Assembly: GCA_944324185.1 (NCBI GenBank)
Contig: CALUVI010000016.1
Coordinates: 1 to 40,934, forward strand
Length of the DNA stretch: 40,934 nucleotides
Direction: 5' to 3'
Source of the DNA: Candidatus Gastranaerophilales bacterium
GTDB taxonomy: Bacteria; Cyanobacteriota; Vampirovibrionia; Gastranaerophilales; Gastranaerophilaceae
Part shown: positions 1-8,685 of the stretch, piece after piece
How positions within the stretch are numbered: the stretch's first letter is position 1
Layout of the letters: every line of letters begins with the position of its first letter
The notes under the pieces: generated by a model
What the model saw: the letters and a program-made list of their open reading frames with translations, nothing else
Told to the model about the DNA's origin: nothing
Database searches by the model: none
Translations under genes and position numbers: made by a program

Positions 1-311
1 CACCCGCATTTGTAGCTCGCTAATGCTCACACAACTGCGACCTCCCCGACTTGGGAGGTGGGTGCGATTATTGAACGCGACATGTGTTGAGCGACAGCGC
101 GTGTTCCCTCGCCCTTTTGGGGAGAGGGTTAGGGAGGGGGTTAACTTTGAATGATGAGTGAGTTAACTCCCCACCCGCATTTGTAGCTCGCTAATGCTCA
201 CACAACTGCGACCTCCCCGACTTGGGAGGTGGGTGCGATTATTGAACGTGACAATCGTTGAGCGACAGCGCGCCTTCCCTCGCCCTTTTGGGGAGAGGGT
301 TAGGGAGAGGG
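1..311. repeat. Two tandem copies of a ~140 bp GC-rich intergenic repeat (period 171 bp)
   Basis: The block starting cacccgcatttgtagctcgc at base 1 recurs at base 172 with very few changes up to about base 311. Each copy holds a short hairpin (acctcccc/gggaggt) and ends in a ctcgcccttttggggagagg segment that recurs near 2549-2594. The stretch from 312 to 404 contains degenerate related sequence. Open frames here are repeat-derived and have no ribosome binding site, so I call no gene in 1-459. Confidence 0.85.
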
Positions 312-404
312 GCTGATTTCTTTATCTCCCCAACTCTCCCTCATTCAGGGCAAGAGCAGCGAAAGCGTTCTTTTGCACGGAAATATCAAAGCGAAGTACA
401 CACA

Positions 405-433
405 ACAAAAAAGCGAGGCATAAACCCCGCCTT
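405..433 (-). terminator. Intrinsic terminator of the pilin-like gene
   Basis: Read on the minus strand, arms at 425-433 and 411-418 form a GC-rich hairpin with one bulged G and one G-U pair, followed by a run of six T. It lies 27 bases past the stop codon of the pilin-like gene. Confidence 0.7.
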
Positions 434-459
434 TTGTTTAATTTTATTTTAACAACTTA

Positions 460-1125
460 TTAGTTATCAAATGCCCATCTTGCAGCTGCACCATTAGGAA
501 CTGCATAACCGCCTCTTAATCTTACACCGAATTGGTCTTTGATTACACGATTTGATTTAACAGAACAATCTGTCTGAGCATCGTTTTGAGAAGCATTGTT
601 CAACATACCGGCATCACCCGAGCAGTTAGATAACAAATTCGGACCTTTTCTTCCGTTTGTATCATATATAGCTTTAATACCGTATACTAAACCGTCTGCT
701 TGTTTTGTTTTAACAGCTGCGTTAGTAACCAGTGTATTATTATCATTAGGGAATGCAACAGCAGAACCGTCACGGAAAAATACTACAAAGTTTGAAGCGC
801 CATTGTTTACAGCATCTGCAGCATCTGTATCAGCACCTGTTAACTGATAGTCAACGTTTGTTCTGTTTGCTAACAACCCGTACAGAGATTGTGTTTCAGG
901 GTTATTTGTAGATGTTTCATTAAAAGAAGCAAAGTCAAATCCTGCGATAGCCTGGTTCATTTGAGAAGCTTCCGTTAAAGTGTTAATACCTTTTTTAAAG
1001 CCGGTAATTGCTTGTTGTTCCTGAGTGTTTGTCATCAATGCAGGAAGTGTTAATGTAGCAACTACACCAATGATAGCCAAGGTGATTAAAACTTCCGCAA
1101 GAGTAAAACCGTTCTTCTTCATCAT
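460..1125 (-). CDS. Type IV pilin-like protein (prepilin N-terminal methylation motif)
   Basis: Major or minor pseudopilin of a type IV pilus or type II secretion-like machine. The 221-residue protein begins MMKKNG then FTLAEVLITLAIIGVVATL: a prepilin peptidase site (cut between Gly6 and Phe7), Glu at mature position 5, and the hydrophobic assembly helix. The rest is a globular domain with two Cys pairs late in the chain that could form disulfides. I place the start at 1125 rather than at the longer upstream frame because AAAGGA lies 5 bases before this ATG and the prepilin leader must be short. No pilus assembly genes are adjacent, as is common for scattered pilins in Gastranaerophilales. 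Family assignment is firm; the specific pilus role is inferred. Confidence 0.9.
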   Translation of the reverse strand: MMKKNGFTLAEVLITLAIIGVVATLTLPALMTNTQEQQAITGFKKGINTLTEASQMNQAIAGFDFASFNETSTNNPETQSLYGLLANRTNVDYQLTGADTDAADAVNNGASNFVVFFRDGSAVAFPNDNNTLVTNAAVKTKQADGLVYGIKAIYDTNGRKGPNLLSNCSGDAGMLNNASQNDAQTDCSVKSNRVIKDQFGVRLRGGYAVPNGAAARWAFDN

Positions 1126-1262
1126 AATATTCCTTTCTCTTCTTATATTATTATTCAGAATCAAATTCTCTACATCTATACATATTTTATCAAACTTATA
1201 CACACGTGTCAATATAATAATAAATCATGTTACATTATAAATTTAATTAAATACCCGTCTGC

Positions 1263-1730
1263 TTATGCAAGTATTTCAAACCGGTCTGCTCTTGTTTTTA
1301 TAAGCGAAATTGCAGCCTGAGAATTCAAGAAATTTAACGCTCCCATAAAACTCTTTTTATTACTCAAGCCTTCTCTTGCGGAAAGCATGTTATTTTCTAT
1401 CGTTGCCTGAGCCATCTGCTCATTTATCAGACGGCTTTGAGTGTTTGCTCTTGTTTTTATTTCACGAACAGGGAAGCCTATATCCTGTTCTTTGACTTCC
1501 TGCATTTGGGCTGTATTCTTTTCCTCAACCGCAGGCTGAGGTTTCGTATTTTCGATAATCTTTGAGAACGGATTATTTTTACTTACAAATGATTCACGGG
1601 CAATATCCATAATGTCTGCCTGAACATCCTCTGTCATACTCTCGGAACGTTCGCGAACACGCTTGAATATCATCTCCTTAAGTGCATCTGCCTCATGTCT
1701 TGTTACTAATGAATCAAATTTGTATGACAT
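1263..1730 (-). CDS. Small uncharacterised protein
   Basis: A 155-residue soluble protein with no domain I recognise. The first third is charged and helical (Arg/Glu-rich around residues 20-45), the middle is low-complexity (Gln, Glu, Lys), and the last third contains several short helices. There is no signal peptide or membrane segment. The start is supported by AGAGGA 6 bases upstream of the ATG. It lies downstream of a 300 bp AT-rich spacer and is separated from the pilin gene by 137 bases, so it may have its own promoter. Function unknown. Confidence 0.7.
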   Translation of the reverse strand: MSYKFDSLVTRHEADALKEMIFKRVRERSESMTEDVQADIMDIARESFVSKNNPFSKIIENTKPQPAVEEKNTAQMQEVKEQDIGFPVREIKTRANTQSRLINEQMAQATIENNMLSAREGLSNKKSFMGALNFLNSQAAISLIKTRADRFEILA

Positions 1731-1977
1731 ATTATCCTCTCTTATATTTATATAAAAACATAAATGTAAAGAAAATTGACAAAATTATATATAATTAGTA
1801 TATATTTGTTACATAACTTAACACTTCTTATTTTTTGGCATTTCTTAGATTATGACTGGATTATATACTTAATCAAATATACGACATGCCTGTATAACAT
1901 GTAAATTTGTGTATTACATTATTTGTAATTTTCGAAACTTTATAGTACAATAAACATGCTATTTATATTTCGGCTAG

Positions 1978-2034
1978 TGTAAAATCTTAACAGGAAGGAT
2001 ATAACCGACCTGTTTTCTTTTGGTTTATTTTACA
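1978..2034. other. Nested inverted repeat in the AT-rich spacer
   Basis: Outer arms tgtaaaat (1978-1985) and attttaca (2027-2034) enclose inner arms aacagg (1989-1994) and cctgtt (2009-2014), the latter followed by ttcttttggttt. It could be a weak terminator or a structured RNA element. The rest of 1731-2070 is AT-rich with nothing else I can support. Confidence 0.35.
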
Positions 2035-2070
2035 TGTCTGGTCAATCAGATTTCTTTTTGGAGCTTTTCA

Positions 2071-2280
2071 GCCCCTCTCCCGCATCTGTAGCTTTCGCAC
2101 GGCTCAAGCACAGCTGCTCCCTGTCTTGGATTTACTCCTCGCTCACGGAGTTTCGCCTTCGGAGCAAAGCTCCTGTTGACTCAATCCGTTCGCTATCCGG
2201 AGGGGCGGCTGTTTTGACTGCTTCACCCGCTCCGTCCGCAAATCCGCTCTCCCCAATGGAGCGTGGGGAACATCACGCTT
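2071..2280. repeat. MITE-like GC-rich repeat, copy 1
   Basis: A non-coding GC-rich block. The 21 bases at 2180-2200 (ctcaatccgttcgctatccg plus g) and the segment around 2128-2160 recur in inverted orientation at 37527-37725. The cgcaaatccgctctccc core also matches the element near 16490. The ends carry cccctctccc and gcgtgggg, resembling short terminal inverted repeats. The 82-residue frame that spans it is not a gene. Confidence 0.7.
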
Positions 2281-2329
2281 AGCGTTCAGCATACCCTCCC
2301 CTTGTGGAAAGGTCGAAATCTATATTTAT

Positions 2330-2594
2330 CACCCTCTCCGACTCTCCCTCATACAGGGAGAGAGGTGCGGCAGCGCTCTTTTGGCGCTGAATAGATGCTT
2401 GTTGAACGACAGCGCGCATTCCTTCCCTTTTGAGGGAAGGTTAGGATGGGTGCTGATACTTTTTCACCCTCTCCGACTCCCCCTCATTCAGGAAGAGAGG
2501 TGCGGCAGCGCTCTTTTGGGGAGGAATAAATGCTGAATGAACAGTACAGGCGCCTTCCCTCTCCAACGGGGAGGGTTAGGGAGGGGGTTAACTT
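2330..2594. repeat. Two tandem copies of a ~135 bp repeat
   Basis: caccctctccgact starts at 2330 and again at 2465. Both copies continue with the same ggcagcgctcttttgg segment. The second copy runs into gagggttagggagggggtta, which is shared with bases 124-143 and 297-310, so this and the 1-311 array are one mosaic repeat family. No gene is supported between 2281 and 2685. Confidence 0.8.
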
Positions 2595-2670
2595 TGAATA
2601 ATGAGCTTGTAGTCTACAGGCTACGGGCTGCCCCCCCTAATCCGGCAATATATTTTATTCTGCGACTTTA

Positions 2671-2676
2671 TATAAT
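2671..2676 (+). promoter_or_regulatory. Candidate -10 element for the ECF sigma gene; transcript may be leaderless
   Basis: TATAAT sits 9 bases before the ATG at 2686, so transcription would begin only about 3 bases upstream of the start codon. No good -35 element is visible, and there is no Shine-Dalgarno sequence before this ATG. Confidence 0.4.
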
Positions 2677-2685
2677 TATTTTGAG

Positions 2686-3255
2686 ATGTCAAAATCTAAG
2701 TACAAAAAAAGGGATATTAATACGTTAATTATTTTTGCTCAAAGAGGTGATACAAAAGCTTTAGAGGAGTTAATCCGGCGTGTGCAAAAAAATGTCTTTA
2801 CCATGTTCAGCTATCTGACCGATAAAAGGCAGGATATTTCCGATCTTACACAGGAAGCTCTTTTAAGAATGGCAAAAAGTATCAAATCCTTAAAAGATGT
2901 GGCATTGTTTAAATCATGGCTTGACCGCATAGTCACTAATATTTTTTATGATTATGTAAAAAAGCATACCAGACACAACAAAATCGAAACAGATATAGAT
3001 AAACTTCTGGAGATAAAAGACAAAATCGGGTGCGAACCTGGAGAAAAATGCTTGTTTTCAGAAATGGAAAAAATTATCAAAGCAGCCCTCTTAACACTGC
3101 CGGAGAATTTGCGTATCGTACTGGTTTTACGTGAATATGAAGGTTTAAGTTATGAAGATATTGCAAAAATTACAAATACTGCTCTCGGAACGGTAAAGTC
3201 CAGAATTTCAAGAGCCAGACTCAAACTTCAGGAAGAGTTAAAAGAGTTTATATAG
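2686..3255 (+). CDS. ECF-type RNA polymerase sigma factor (sigma-70 family)
   Basis: Redirects RNA polymerase to a specific promoter set, usually in response to envelope or redox stress. The 189-residue protein has the two-domain ECF layout. Region 2 is near residues 25-95 (LTDKRQDISDLTQEALLRM, then FKSWLDRIVTNIFYDYVKK). Region 4 is near 130-185, with LREYEGLSYEDIAKITN followed by the recognition helix TALGTVKSRISRARLKLQEE. It is followed after 9 bases by a zinc anti-sigma gene, so the two form a cognate pair. The start lacks a Shine-Dalgarno sequence but has a TATAAT 9 bases upstream, suggesting a leaderless mRNA. The target regulon is not identifiable here. Confidence 0.93.
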   Translation: MSKSKYKKRDINTLIIFAQRGDTKALEELIRRVQKNVFTMFSYLTDKRQDISDLTQEALLRMAKSIKSLKDVALFKSWLDRIVTNIFYDYVKKHTRHNKIETDIDKLLEIKDKIGCEPGEKCLFSEMEKIIKAALLTLPENLRIVLVLREYEGLSYEDIAKITNTALGTVKSRISRARLKLQEELKEFI

Positions 3256-3264
3256 GAGTAAAAA

Positions 3265-3804
3265 ATGGAAATAACATGTGCACAAATGGACGTTTTGTTG
3301 TCTTTTTATGTTGAAGGCGACCTTAGTAAAGCTTTAAAATTAAAAGTAGAAGAGCATTTAAAAAATTGTCCTTCTTGCAGAGAAAAATATGAGATTATTA
3401 AAACTATGATACAGGATTTAAAAACTTCGGTTGAAGAAAAAGAGGAAATATATTCCTCCAAATCAAACAGCCAGTACAGAATTTTCCAGAATAACCTTTC
3501 CGCTTATGTTGATAATGAACTGCCTGCTGATGAAAGCATAAAAATTAAGAAGTATACAATAAATAATAAACAGGCACGGAAAGAGCTTCAAGATACTTAT
3601 AATATAAGACGTCTTATGAGCGAATCATTTAATAAAACAAAGCTTGACGCAAAGCATGATTTTGCAAGAAATATCCTGAAGCAGCTAAATCCGAATGAGG
3701 ACTATTCGTTTTGCTTCCATCCTGTCATAAAACTCGCCGCAGCTTTTGTAATGACCGCATTAATCCTGTCCGCAATAATTGTATTTTCGCTTACCCTCAG
3801 TTAG
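3265..3804 (+). CDS. Anti-sigma factor, zinc-binding (ZAS) domain, single membrane segment
   Basis: Holds the upstream ECF sigma factor inactive at the membrane. Cys5, His31, Cys35 and Cys38 form the exact C-x25-H-x3-C-x2-C zinc anti-sigma pattern. A second cysteine-free copy of the same fold seems present near residues 75-115 (LSAYVDNELPADESIKIKK). One transmembrane helix lies near residues 156-177, leaving almost no external domain. The near-absence of an extracytoplasmic part suggests sensing through the zinc site (redox) or the membrane segment rather than a periplasmic sensor; this is inference. AGGAG lies 6 bases before the ATG. The gene is co-transcribed with the sigma gene. Confidence 0.9.
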   Translation: MEITCAQMDVLLSFYVEGDLSKALKLKVEEHLKNCPSCREKYEIIKTMIQDLKTSVEEKEEIYSSKSNSQYRIFQNNLSAYVDNELPADESIKIKKYTINNKQARKELQDTYNIRRLMSESFNKTKLDAKHDFARNILKQLNPNEDYSFCFHPVIKLAAAFVMTALILSAIIVFSLTLS

Positions 3805-3860
3805 ATACCGGCAAATAATGCGCAGTGAATACTAATTCGGAAATGTATCTGATAAAATCT

Positions 3861-3901
3861 GTAAAAGAAGGGGCGTGCAGAATGCACGCCCCTTCTTTTA
3901 C
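3861..3901. terminator. Bidirectional intrinsic terminator
   Basis: A perfect 19 bp inverted repeat (3861-3879 and 3883-3901) with a 3-base loop, a GC-rich core gggcgtgca, and A-rich/T-rich outer arms. It serves both the anti-sigma gene (plus) and clpC (minus), which converge here. Confidence 0.92.
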
Positions 3902-3911
3902 ATAAAATGTT

Positions 3912-6425
3912 CTATTCCTCTTTTGAACCCTCATCCTGAGTTTCCTGCGGTTTTTCTTCTTCGCCGCCGGCTTTTCTCTCAAAAACAATTTCATCATCTT
4001 TGAGTTTCAATACTATTGTATCACCCGGTTTATATGCGTTTGTAAGAATTTCCTCCGCAAGCGGATCTTCTATTTTCTTCTGAATCAAACGTCTCAAAGG
4101 TCTTGCGCCGTAAGCCTCATTGTAACCGTCTTTGGCAAGGAAATCTTTAACTTCATCCGTAACTTCGATGGAAATTTCACGTTCTGACAAGCGTTTGAAC
4201 AAATCTTTCATCATCAAATCTACAATCTGACGGATTTCTTCCTTACTCAGGTGTGAGAATACTATTATATCATCAATACGGTTCAAAAATTCCGGTCTGA
4301 AAGCTTTTTTAAGCTCTTCGTTAACTGTTTCTTTAAGCTTTTCATACTTATCTTTCTTAGCATCATCTGCAGCAGAGAAGCCGAGTCTGCCCTGAGTTGC
4401 AATCATACTTGCACCGACATTTGATGTCATAATAATTACTGTATTTTTGAAATTAATATGGCGACCTTTTGCATCAGTTAAACGCCCGTCATCAAGGATT
4501 TGGAGCATTATATTGAATACATCGGGGTGAGCCTTTTCAATTTCATCAAAAAGAATAACAGAATAAGGTTTCTTTCTGACTAATTCTGACAGGTGACCGC
4601 CATCATCATATCCGACATATCCCGGGGGAGAACCGATAAGTTTTGCAGTAGAATGTTTTTCCATAAATTCTGACATATCTACTCTTATCATATTATCTTC
4701 ACTGCCAAATATAGCTTCAGCAAGCGCTTTTGCAAGCTCTGTTTTACCGACGCCTGTAGGACCTGAGAAAATGAAGCTCCCTATCGGTCTGTTTGGTGAT
4801 TTTAACCCGACTCTTGCACGTCTGATTGCTTTAGCAATAGCAGTAACTGCATCTGATTGACCAATAACTCTTGCATGCAAAGTATCTTCTAATCTTAACA
4901 GTCTTTCAGATTCGCCTTCCGTAAGTTTGGTTACAGGAACACCGGTCATTGTTGCAATAACTTCCGCAACATCATCTTCGGTTACGGTAGGTTTGTTAGC
5001 GTCATTCTGGCGTCTCCACTCCTCAGAAACTTCACGGATTCTGTCCTTCATATTAGCTTCATCATCTCTGAGAGCGGAAGCACGTTCAAATTCCTGATTT
5101 CTGATTGCGTCTTCTTTTTCTTTGATAATTTCTCTTAATTCTTTATCAAGCTCCTTGCCTTCCGGAGAAAGCGTGCAAACTTTTAATCTGACTTTAGAAC
5201 TTGCCTCATCTATAACGTCGATAGCTTTGTCCGGCAAAAATCGGTCGTTTATGTATTTGCTGGACAATTTTGTTGCCGCAACAATTGCTTCATCAGAAAT
5301 ATGAAGGTTATGGTGTTCTTCATATTTGAATTTTAAACCTCTGATAATCTCAATTGTTTCATCAATGGAAGGTTCTTCAATGATTACAGGCTGGAATCTT
5401 CTTTCAAGCGCAGAGTCTTTTTCAATATACTTTCTGTACTCGTCGGAAGTTGTAGCGCCGATAACCTGAATTTCGCCTCTGGATAGAGCCGGCTTTAAAA
5501 TATTTGCAGCGTCAATTGCGCCTTCTGCAGCACCGGCACCGATAAGAGTGTGCATCTCATCAATAACAAGAATTACATTTCCTGCCTGACGGATTTCGTC
5601 CATAATTTTCTTTAAGCGTTCTTCAAATTCGCCTCTGTATTTTGTACCGGCAATCAAAAGCCCCATGTCAAGCTGGATAATCTTTTTGTTTTCCAGAATA
5701 TCAGGAACTTCACTGTTAACAATTCTAATCGCCAAACCTTCCGCAACGGCAGTTTTACCGACACCGGGTTCGCCTAACAGAACAGGATTGTTCTTTGTTC
5801 TTCTTGCAAGAATCTGAATAACACGTTCAATTTCTTTTTCTCTTCCTACAACAGGATCAAGTCTCTGCTCTGCAGCAGCCTGAGTCAAATCTGTTCCAAA
5901 TTCGTCAAGGCTAGGGGTTTTAACTTTATTTGCCTGAGAAGATGATGAAGATGACGATGTTCCGACTCCTGCACCTGTAGTCTGAGGCTTAGAGTCACCA
6001 AGCATTTTAACGACATTGCTTCTTACCTTATTTAAATCAACACCCAGATTTTCAAGAACTCTTGCTGCAACACCTTCGCCTTCTCTAATCAAACCTAAAA
6101 GCAGGTGTTCCGTTCCGATATAATTATGACCAAGCTGTCGGGCTTCATCCCAGGACAATTCCAAAACCCTTTTAGCTCTCGGGGTAAACGGAATTTCTAC
6201 AGCAACAAAGCCTGAACCGCGACCGATAATTTTTTCCACCTCAATTCTGGCGTCTTTGAGGTTAACTCCCATTGACTTGAGAGTCTTGGCAGCAATCCCC
6301 GTACCTTCTCCGATAAGCCCGAGAAGCACTTGTTCCGTACCTACAAAGTTATGCCCGAGGCGTCTGGCTTCTTCCTGAGCCAGCATAATAACTTTTATCG
6401 CCTTTTCAGTAAAACGTTCGAACAT
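3912..6425 (-). CDS. clpC: ClpC, Hsp100 ATPase of the Clp protease
   Basis: Hexameric AAA+ unfoldase that feeds proteins into ClpP. The 837-residue chain shows two Clp N-domain repeats (residues 1-145) and a Ser-rich linker. The first AAA module has Walker A GEPGVGKT (about 217-224) and Walker [13 protein letters not shown] middle region with a UVR-type coiled segment near 420-460 follows. The second AAA module has Walker A GPTGVGKT (about 555) and Walker [15 protein letters not shown], then a C-terminal D2-small domain and an acidic tail. The UVR-containing middle and length separate it from ClpA and ClpB. It is preceded by a promoter and AGAGGA 9 bases from the ATG. It stands alone, without ctsR or mcsAB neighbours, as in cyanobacteria. 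Confidence 0.97.
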   Translation of the reverse strand: MFERFTEKAIKVIMLAQEEARRLGHNFVGTEQVLLGLIGEGTGIAAKTLKSMGVNLKDARIEVEKIIGRGSGFVAVEIPFTPRAKRVLELSWDEARQLGHNYIGTEHLLLGLIREGEGVAARVLENLGVDLNKVRSNVVKMLGDSKPQTTGAGVGTSSSSSSSQANKVKTPSLDEFGTDLTQAAAEQRLDPVVGREKEIERVIQILARRTKNNPVLLGEPGVGKTAVAEGLAIRIVNSEVPDILENKKIIQLDMGLLIAGTKYRGEFEERLKKIMDEIRQAGNVILVIDEMHTLIGAGAAEGAIDAANILKPALSRGEIQVIGATTSDEYRKYIEKDSALERRFQPVIIEEPSIDETIEIIRGLKFKYEEHHNLHISDEAIVAATKLSSKYINDRFLPDKAIDVIDEASSKVRLKVCTLSPEGKELDKELREIIKEKEDAIRNQEFERASALRDDEANMKDRIREVSEEWRRQNDANKPTVTEDDVAEVIATMTGVPVTKLTEGESERLLRLEDTLHARVIGQSDAVTAIAKAIRRARVGLKSPNRPIGSFIFSGPTGVGKTELAKALAEAIFGSEDNMIRVDMSEFMEKHSTAKLIGSPPGYVGYDDGGHLSELVRKKPYSVILFDEIEKAHPDVFNIMLQILDDGRLTDAKGRHINFKNTVIIMTSNVGASMIATQGRLGFSAADDAKKDKYEKLKETVNEELKKAFRPEFLNRIDDIIVFSHLSKEEIRQIVDLMMKDLFKRLSEREISIEVTDEVKDFLAKDGYNEAYGARPLRRLIQKKIEDPLAEEILTNAYKPGDTIVLKLKDDEIVFERKAGGEEEKPQETQDEGSKEE

Positions 6426-6466
6426 TTAAAAAATTCCTCTTCTTATAAATATATTTATGTAAGTTT

Positions 6467-6495
6467 ATATTACAAAAAAATGGCACTTTTTTCAA
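6467..6495 (-). promoter_or_regulatory. clpC promoter
   Basis: On the minus strand TTGAAA (6490-6495), a 17-base spacer and TAATAT (6467-6472) make a good sigma-70 promoter about 40 bases upstream of the clpC start. A run of nine G/C (6496-6504), the end of a tandem repeat, abuts the -35 directly. Confidence 0.65.
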
Positions 6496-6765
6496 GGGGG
6501 GGGGTAAATGTATTAGACTGGTAAGTACGACTACAAGCTATAAGTCCTACGGAAATAGGGGTAAATGCATTAGGCTGGTAAGTAAGACTACAAGCTATAA
6601 GTCCTACGGAAATAGGGGTAAATGTATCGGGCTGGCAGGTAAGACCACAAGCTATAAGTTCTGCATGGGAGAGGGAATGTATCGGGCTGGTAAGTAAGAC
6701 CATAAGCTATAAGTTCTGCATGGGAGAGGGAATGTATCGGGCTGGCAGGTAAAACTTCATGCATA
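6496..6765. repeat. Tandem repeat, five units of 57/57/55/55 bp
   Basis: The word taaatg or gaatg followed by tatcgggctggtaagtaag recurs at 6505, 6562, 6619, about 6676 and 6731. Each unit ends with cacaagctataagt. The first unit is preceded by nine consecutive G. Partial units occur at 10319-10360, 16378-16432, 16691-16800 (inverted) and 37796-37820 (inverted), so it is a dispersed family. It is not a CRISPR: the whole unit repeats and there are no unique spacers. The minus-strand frame through it is a translated repeat. Confidence 0.9.
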
Positions 6766-6804
6766 ATTTATGGTGCGGAGCAAGCTCCACACTACTGCTA
6801 AAAC

Positions 6805-7212
6805 TTAATTATTGCTAATACCTTCGGCAAGAAGCATCCCCTCTATAACCGAGTGTAATTTTAATAATGACTGCTTATCTTTATTTAAAGCATTTATAGC
6901 CAAATTGATAAAATTTATTTTATTAGGATACATTTTTATTTGTTGAATTTTGTATAAAATATCATCTTTTAACAAGTCTGCTTTATTTTCATTTCTAAAT
7001 TCTTTAAAATCAAATAAGTCCATAGGTTCTACACAAAAGACTTCACAGATATGTTCAAGAGTTTTAAATGACGGGAAACTCTTACCTGTTTCAATTCTTA
7101 CAAGCTGCCTCTGGTTGATACCAACCATTTCTGACAGTTTCTCCTGAGTCAACCCGCTCGACAGGCGTAATGTTTTTATTTTTACACCTAAATAATCTTT
7201 TATGACCGCCAT
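6805..7212 (-). CDS. XRE-family transcriptional regulator (Cro/C1-type HTH)
   Basis: DNA-binding regulator of 135 residues. Residues 8-63 form the helix-turn-helix domain (LGVKIKTLRLSSGLTQEKLS, then VGINQRQLVRIETGKSFPSF). The C-terminal 70 residues are helical and could be a dimerisation domain; no enzyme or ligand domain is recognisable. It is divergent from the glycosyltransferase gene at 7408, with 195 bases between them, so autoregulation or control of that gene is possible but unproven. The tandem repeat lies just past its 3' end. A phage or toxin-antitoxin origin cannot be excluded, but no partner gene is adjacent. Confidence 0.88.
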   Translation of the reverse strand: MAVIKDYLGVKIKTLRLSSGLTQEKLSEMVGINQRQLVRIETGKSFPSFKTLEHICEVFCVEPMDLFDFKEFRNENKADLLKDDILYKIQQIKMYPNKINFINLAINALNKDKQSLLKLHSVIEGMLLAEGISNN

Positions 7213-7407
7213 TATTTATCCTCATCAATATAATATGTGTAAATAATAAATATTAACAGGACTTATCAGTGCATAAATTACCGATATGCATAAGACATTT
7301 AATGACTTAGACTCCAACCATATAGATTATATTGAACTTTTTATAAATTTATAGCATTATGCTAATATGACATCGTGTGTCTTTTATAAATTTAAGAGTG
7401 CAAGCCC

Positions 7408-8623
7408 ATGAAAATTATCAAGATTGAAAATAAACCAGATGACTTTTTCCCGCGAATAATTATTCAAATTTTAGGACTCAAATTTGTTTTTGCAAATAAA
7501 AATATTTATTATAAGAAGTTTCAAATATTTCACAAATACGATAAACCTGCAGCTGTAATTTTTGACCATGTTTGGGGCGGCGGCACCGAAACTTTCTTTT
7601 ATAATTTTATTGAATCTATATTGAATCCGGTAAACCGGATTCAATATCATCCAAAATATAACTTATACAAAATTTCTATTTTGTATAAAGGATTAACTTC
7701 CATTTTTTATGAAAAAGACATTGAACACCTGTTTAAAATCCTTAAACAAGTAGAAATTTCAGAAATAGTTGTTAACAATCTTGTCGGTTATACCTGTACA
7801 AAAGATGTTTTGAGAAATATCAAAGAATTAGCCGGAGCAAAAAATATAAAAACAACATGTATGTTGCATGATTTCTATCCGATTTGTCCGGTACACACTC
7901 TGACAACTAAAGATAACGAGTATTGTAATCTTAATTTTGACAGAACGTATTGTAATATCTGTGCACAAGATAATAAACATCCCGCAATCAAAATTAGTGC
8001 AACCTATAAAAATTTTGACATTTGTGAATGGCGAGATATGTGGAGAGATTTTTTATCTTCTATGGATGAAGTACGGACATTCTGCCCGTCAGCAAAAAAT
8101 ATTCTACTTAGAGTTTATCCGGAAATTTCATCTAAGATAACTGTTGTACCCCACAAAGTTAAACCATTCATACAAAAGGATAAAATTCATGTCGGTATAT
8201 TAGGAACTCTAGGAAAGACAAAAGGTTTGAATGTTATTTCAGATTTTCTAAAATATCTTGACGAAAACAATATTAATAATATCCAACTTTATATTATCGG
8301 AGATTTTCAGAGCAATATAAAAAATAAAAAAATGACGATTTTAGGTTCTTATAAAAGAAAAAATTTACCTGAAATTCTTCTCAAAAATAATATTGATATT
8401 GTTTTTATACCGTCAATATGGCCTAGAAACATTCTCTTATACAACAGCAGAAGCAATAAGTCTCAACTATCCTGTTGCCTGTTTTGATATAGGAGGCCAG
8501 GCTGACCAAGTCAGAAATTATAAAAAGGGGATTATTCTTAAATCACCGCGGGACATCACAGATATTTATAATTCAATAATAAATTTTAAAAGAGAAATTG
8601 AAAACCAAATCCCCTTACATTAG
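7408..8623 (+). pseudogene. Glycosyltransferase (GT4-like) interrupted by a one-base frameshift
   Basis: A GT-B type glycosyltransferase probably acting on a surface polysaccharide. The first frame runs 7408-8487 and contains a GGGTETF motif (residues about 56-62), a Cys-rich CNICAQ segment, and the C-terminal nucleotide-binding lobe starting HVGILGTLGKTKGLNVISD. At 8425 one extra A moves the reading frame. The family motif then continues in the other frame as ETFSYTTAEAISLNYPVACF (from 8426) to the stop at 8623, giving PSIWP-ETFSYTTAEA without loss. As written the gene lacks its donor-binding Glu motif in frame. This could be a real recent mutation, programmed slippage (no slippery heptamer seen), or an assembly error. 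The start has only a weak aagag upstream. Confidence 0.82.
7618..7647. repeat. Perfect 14 bp inverted repeat inside the glycosyltransferase gene
   Basis: Arms atattgaatccggt (7618-7631) and accggattcaatat (7634-7647) are separated by two bases. It is translated, and nothing downstream resembles a terminator tail. A related hairpin with atccggtaaat arms lies at 10370-10396. Confidence 0.8.
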
Positions 8624-8685
8624 CTGAAGCAGTCAGGTATTTTCCTTTTAGAAAAAGCCGTTCAGGTTTTGCCTGATATTAGAAC

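Noticed and set aside
258-452. 64-residue plus-strand frame
   Set aside because: Lies within a tandem intergenic repeat and overlaps the pilin terminator; no ribosome binding site.
2034-2282. 82-residue plus-strand frame
   Set aside because: Translated MITE-like repeat; other copies of the repeat do not keep the frame.
6470-6703. Repetitive 77-residue minus-strand frame
   Set aside because: It arises because 57 bp units are a multiple of three; it overlaps the clpC promoter and the frame breaks in the 55 bp units.
6496-6765. Possible CRISPR array
   Set aside because: Whole 55-57 bp units repeat with scattered substitutions; there are no constant short repeats alternating with unique spacers and no cas genes.
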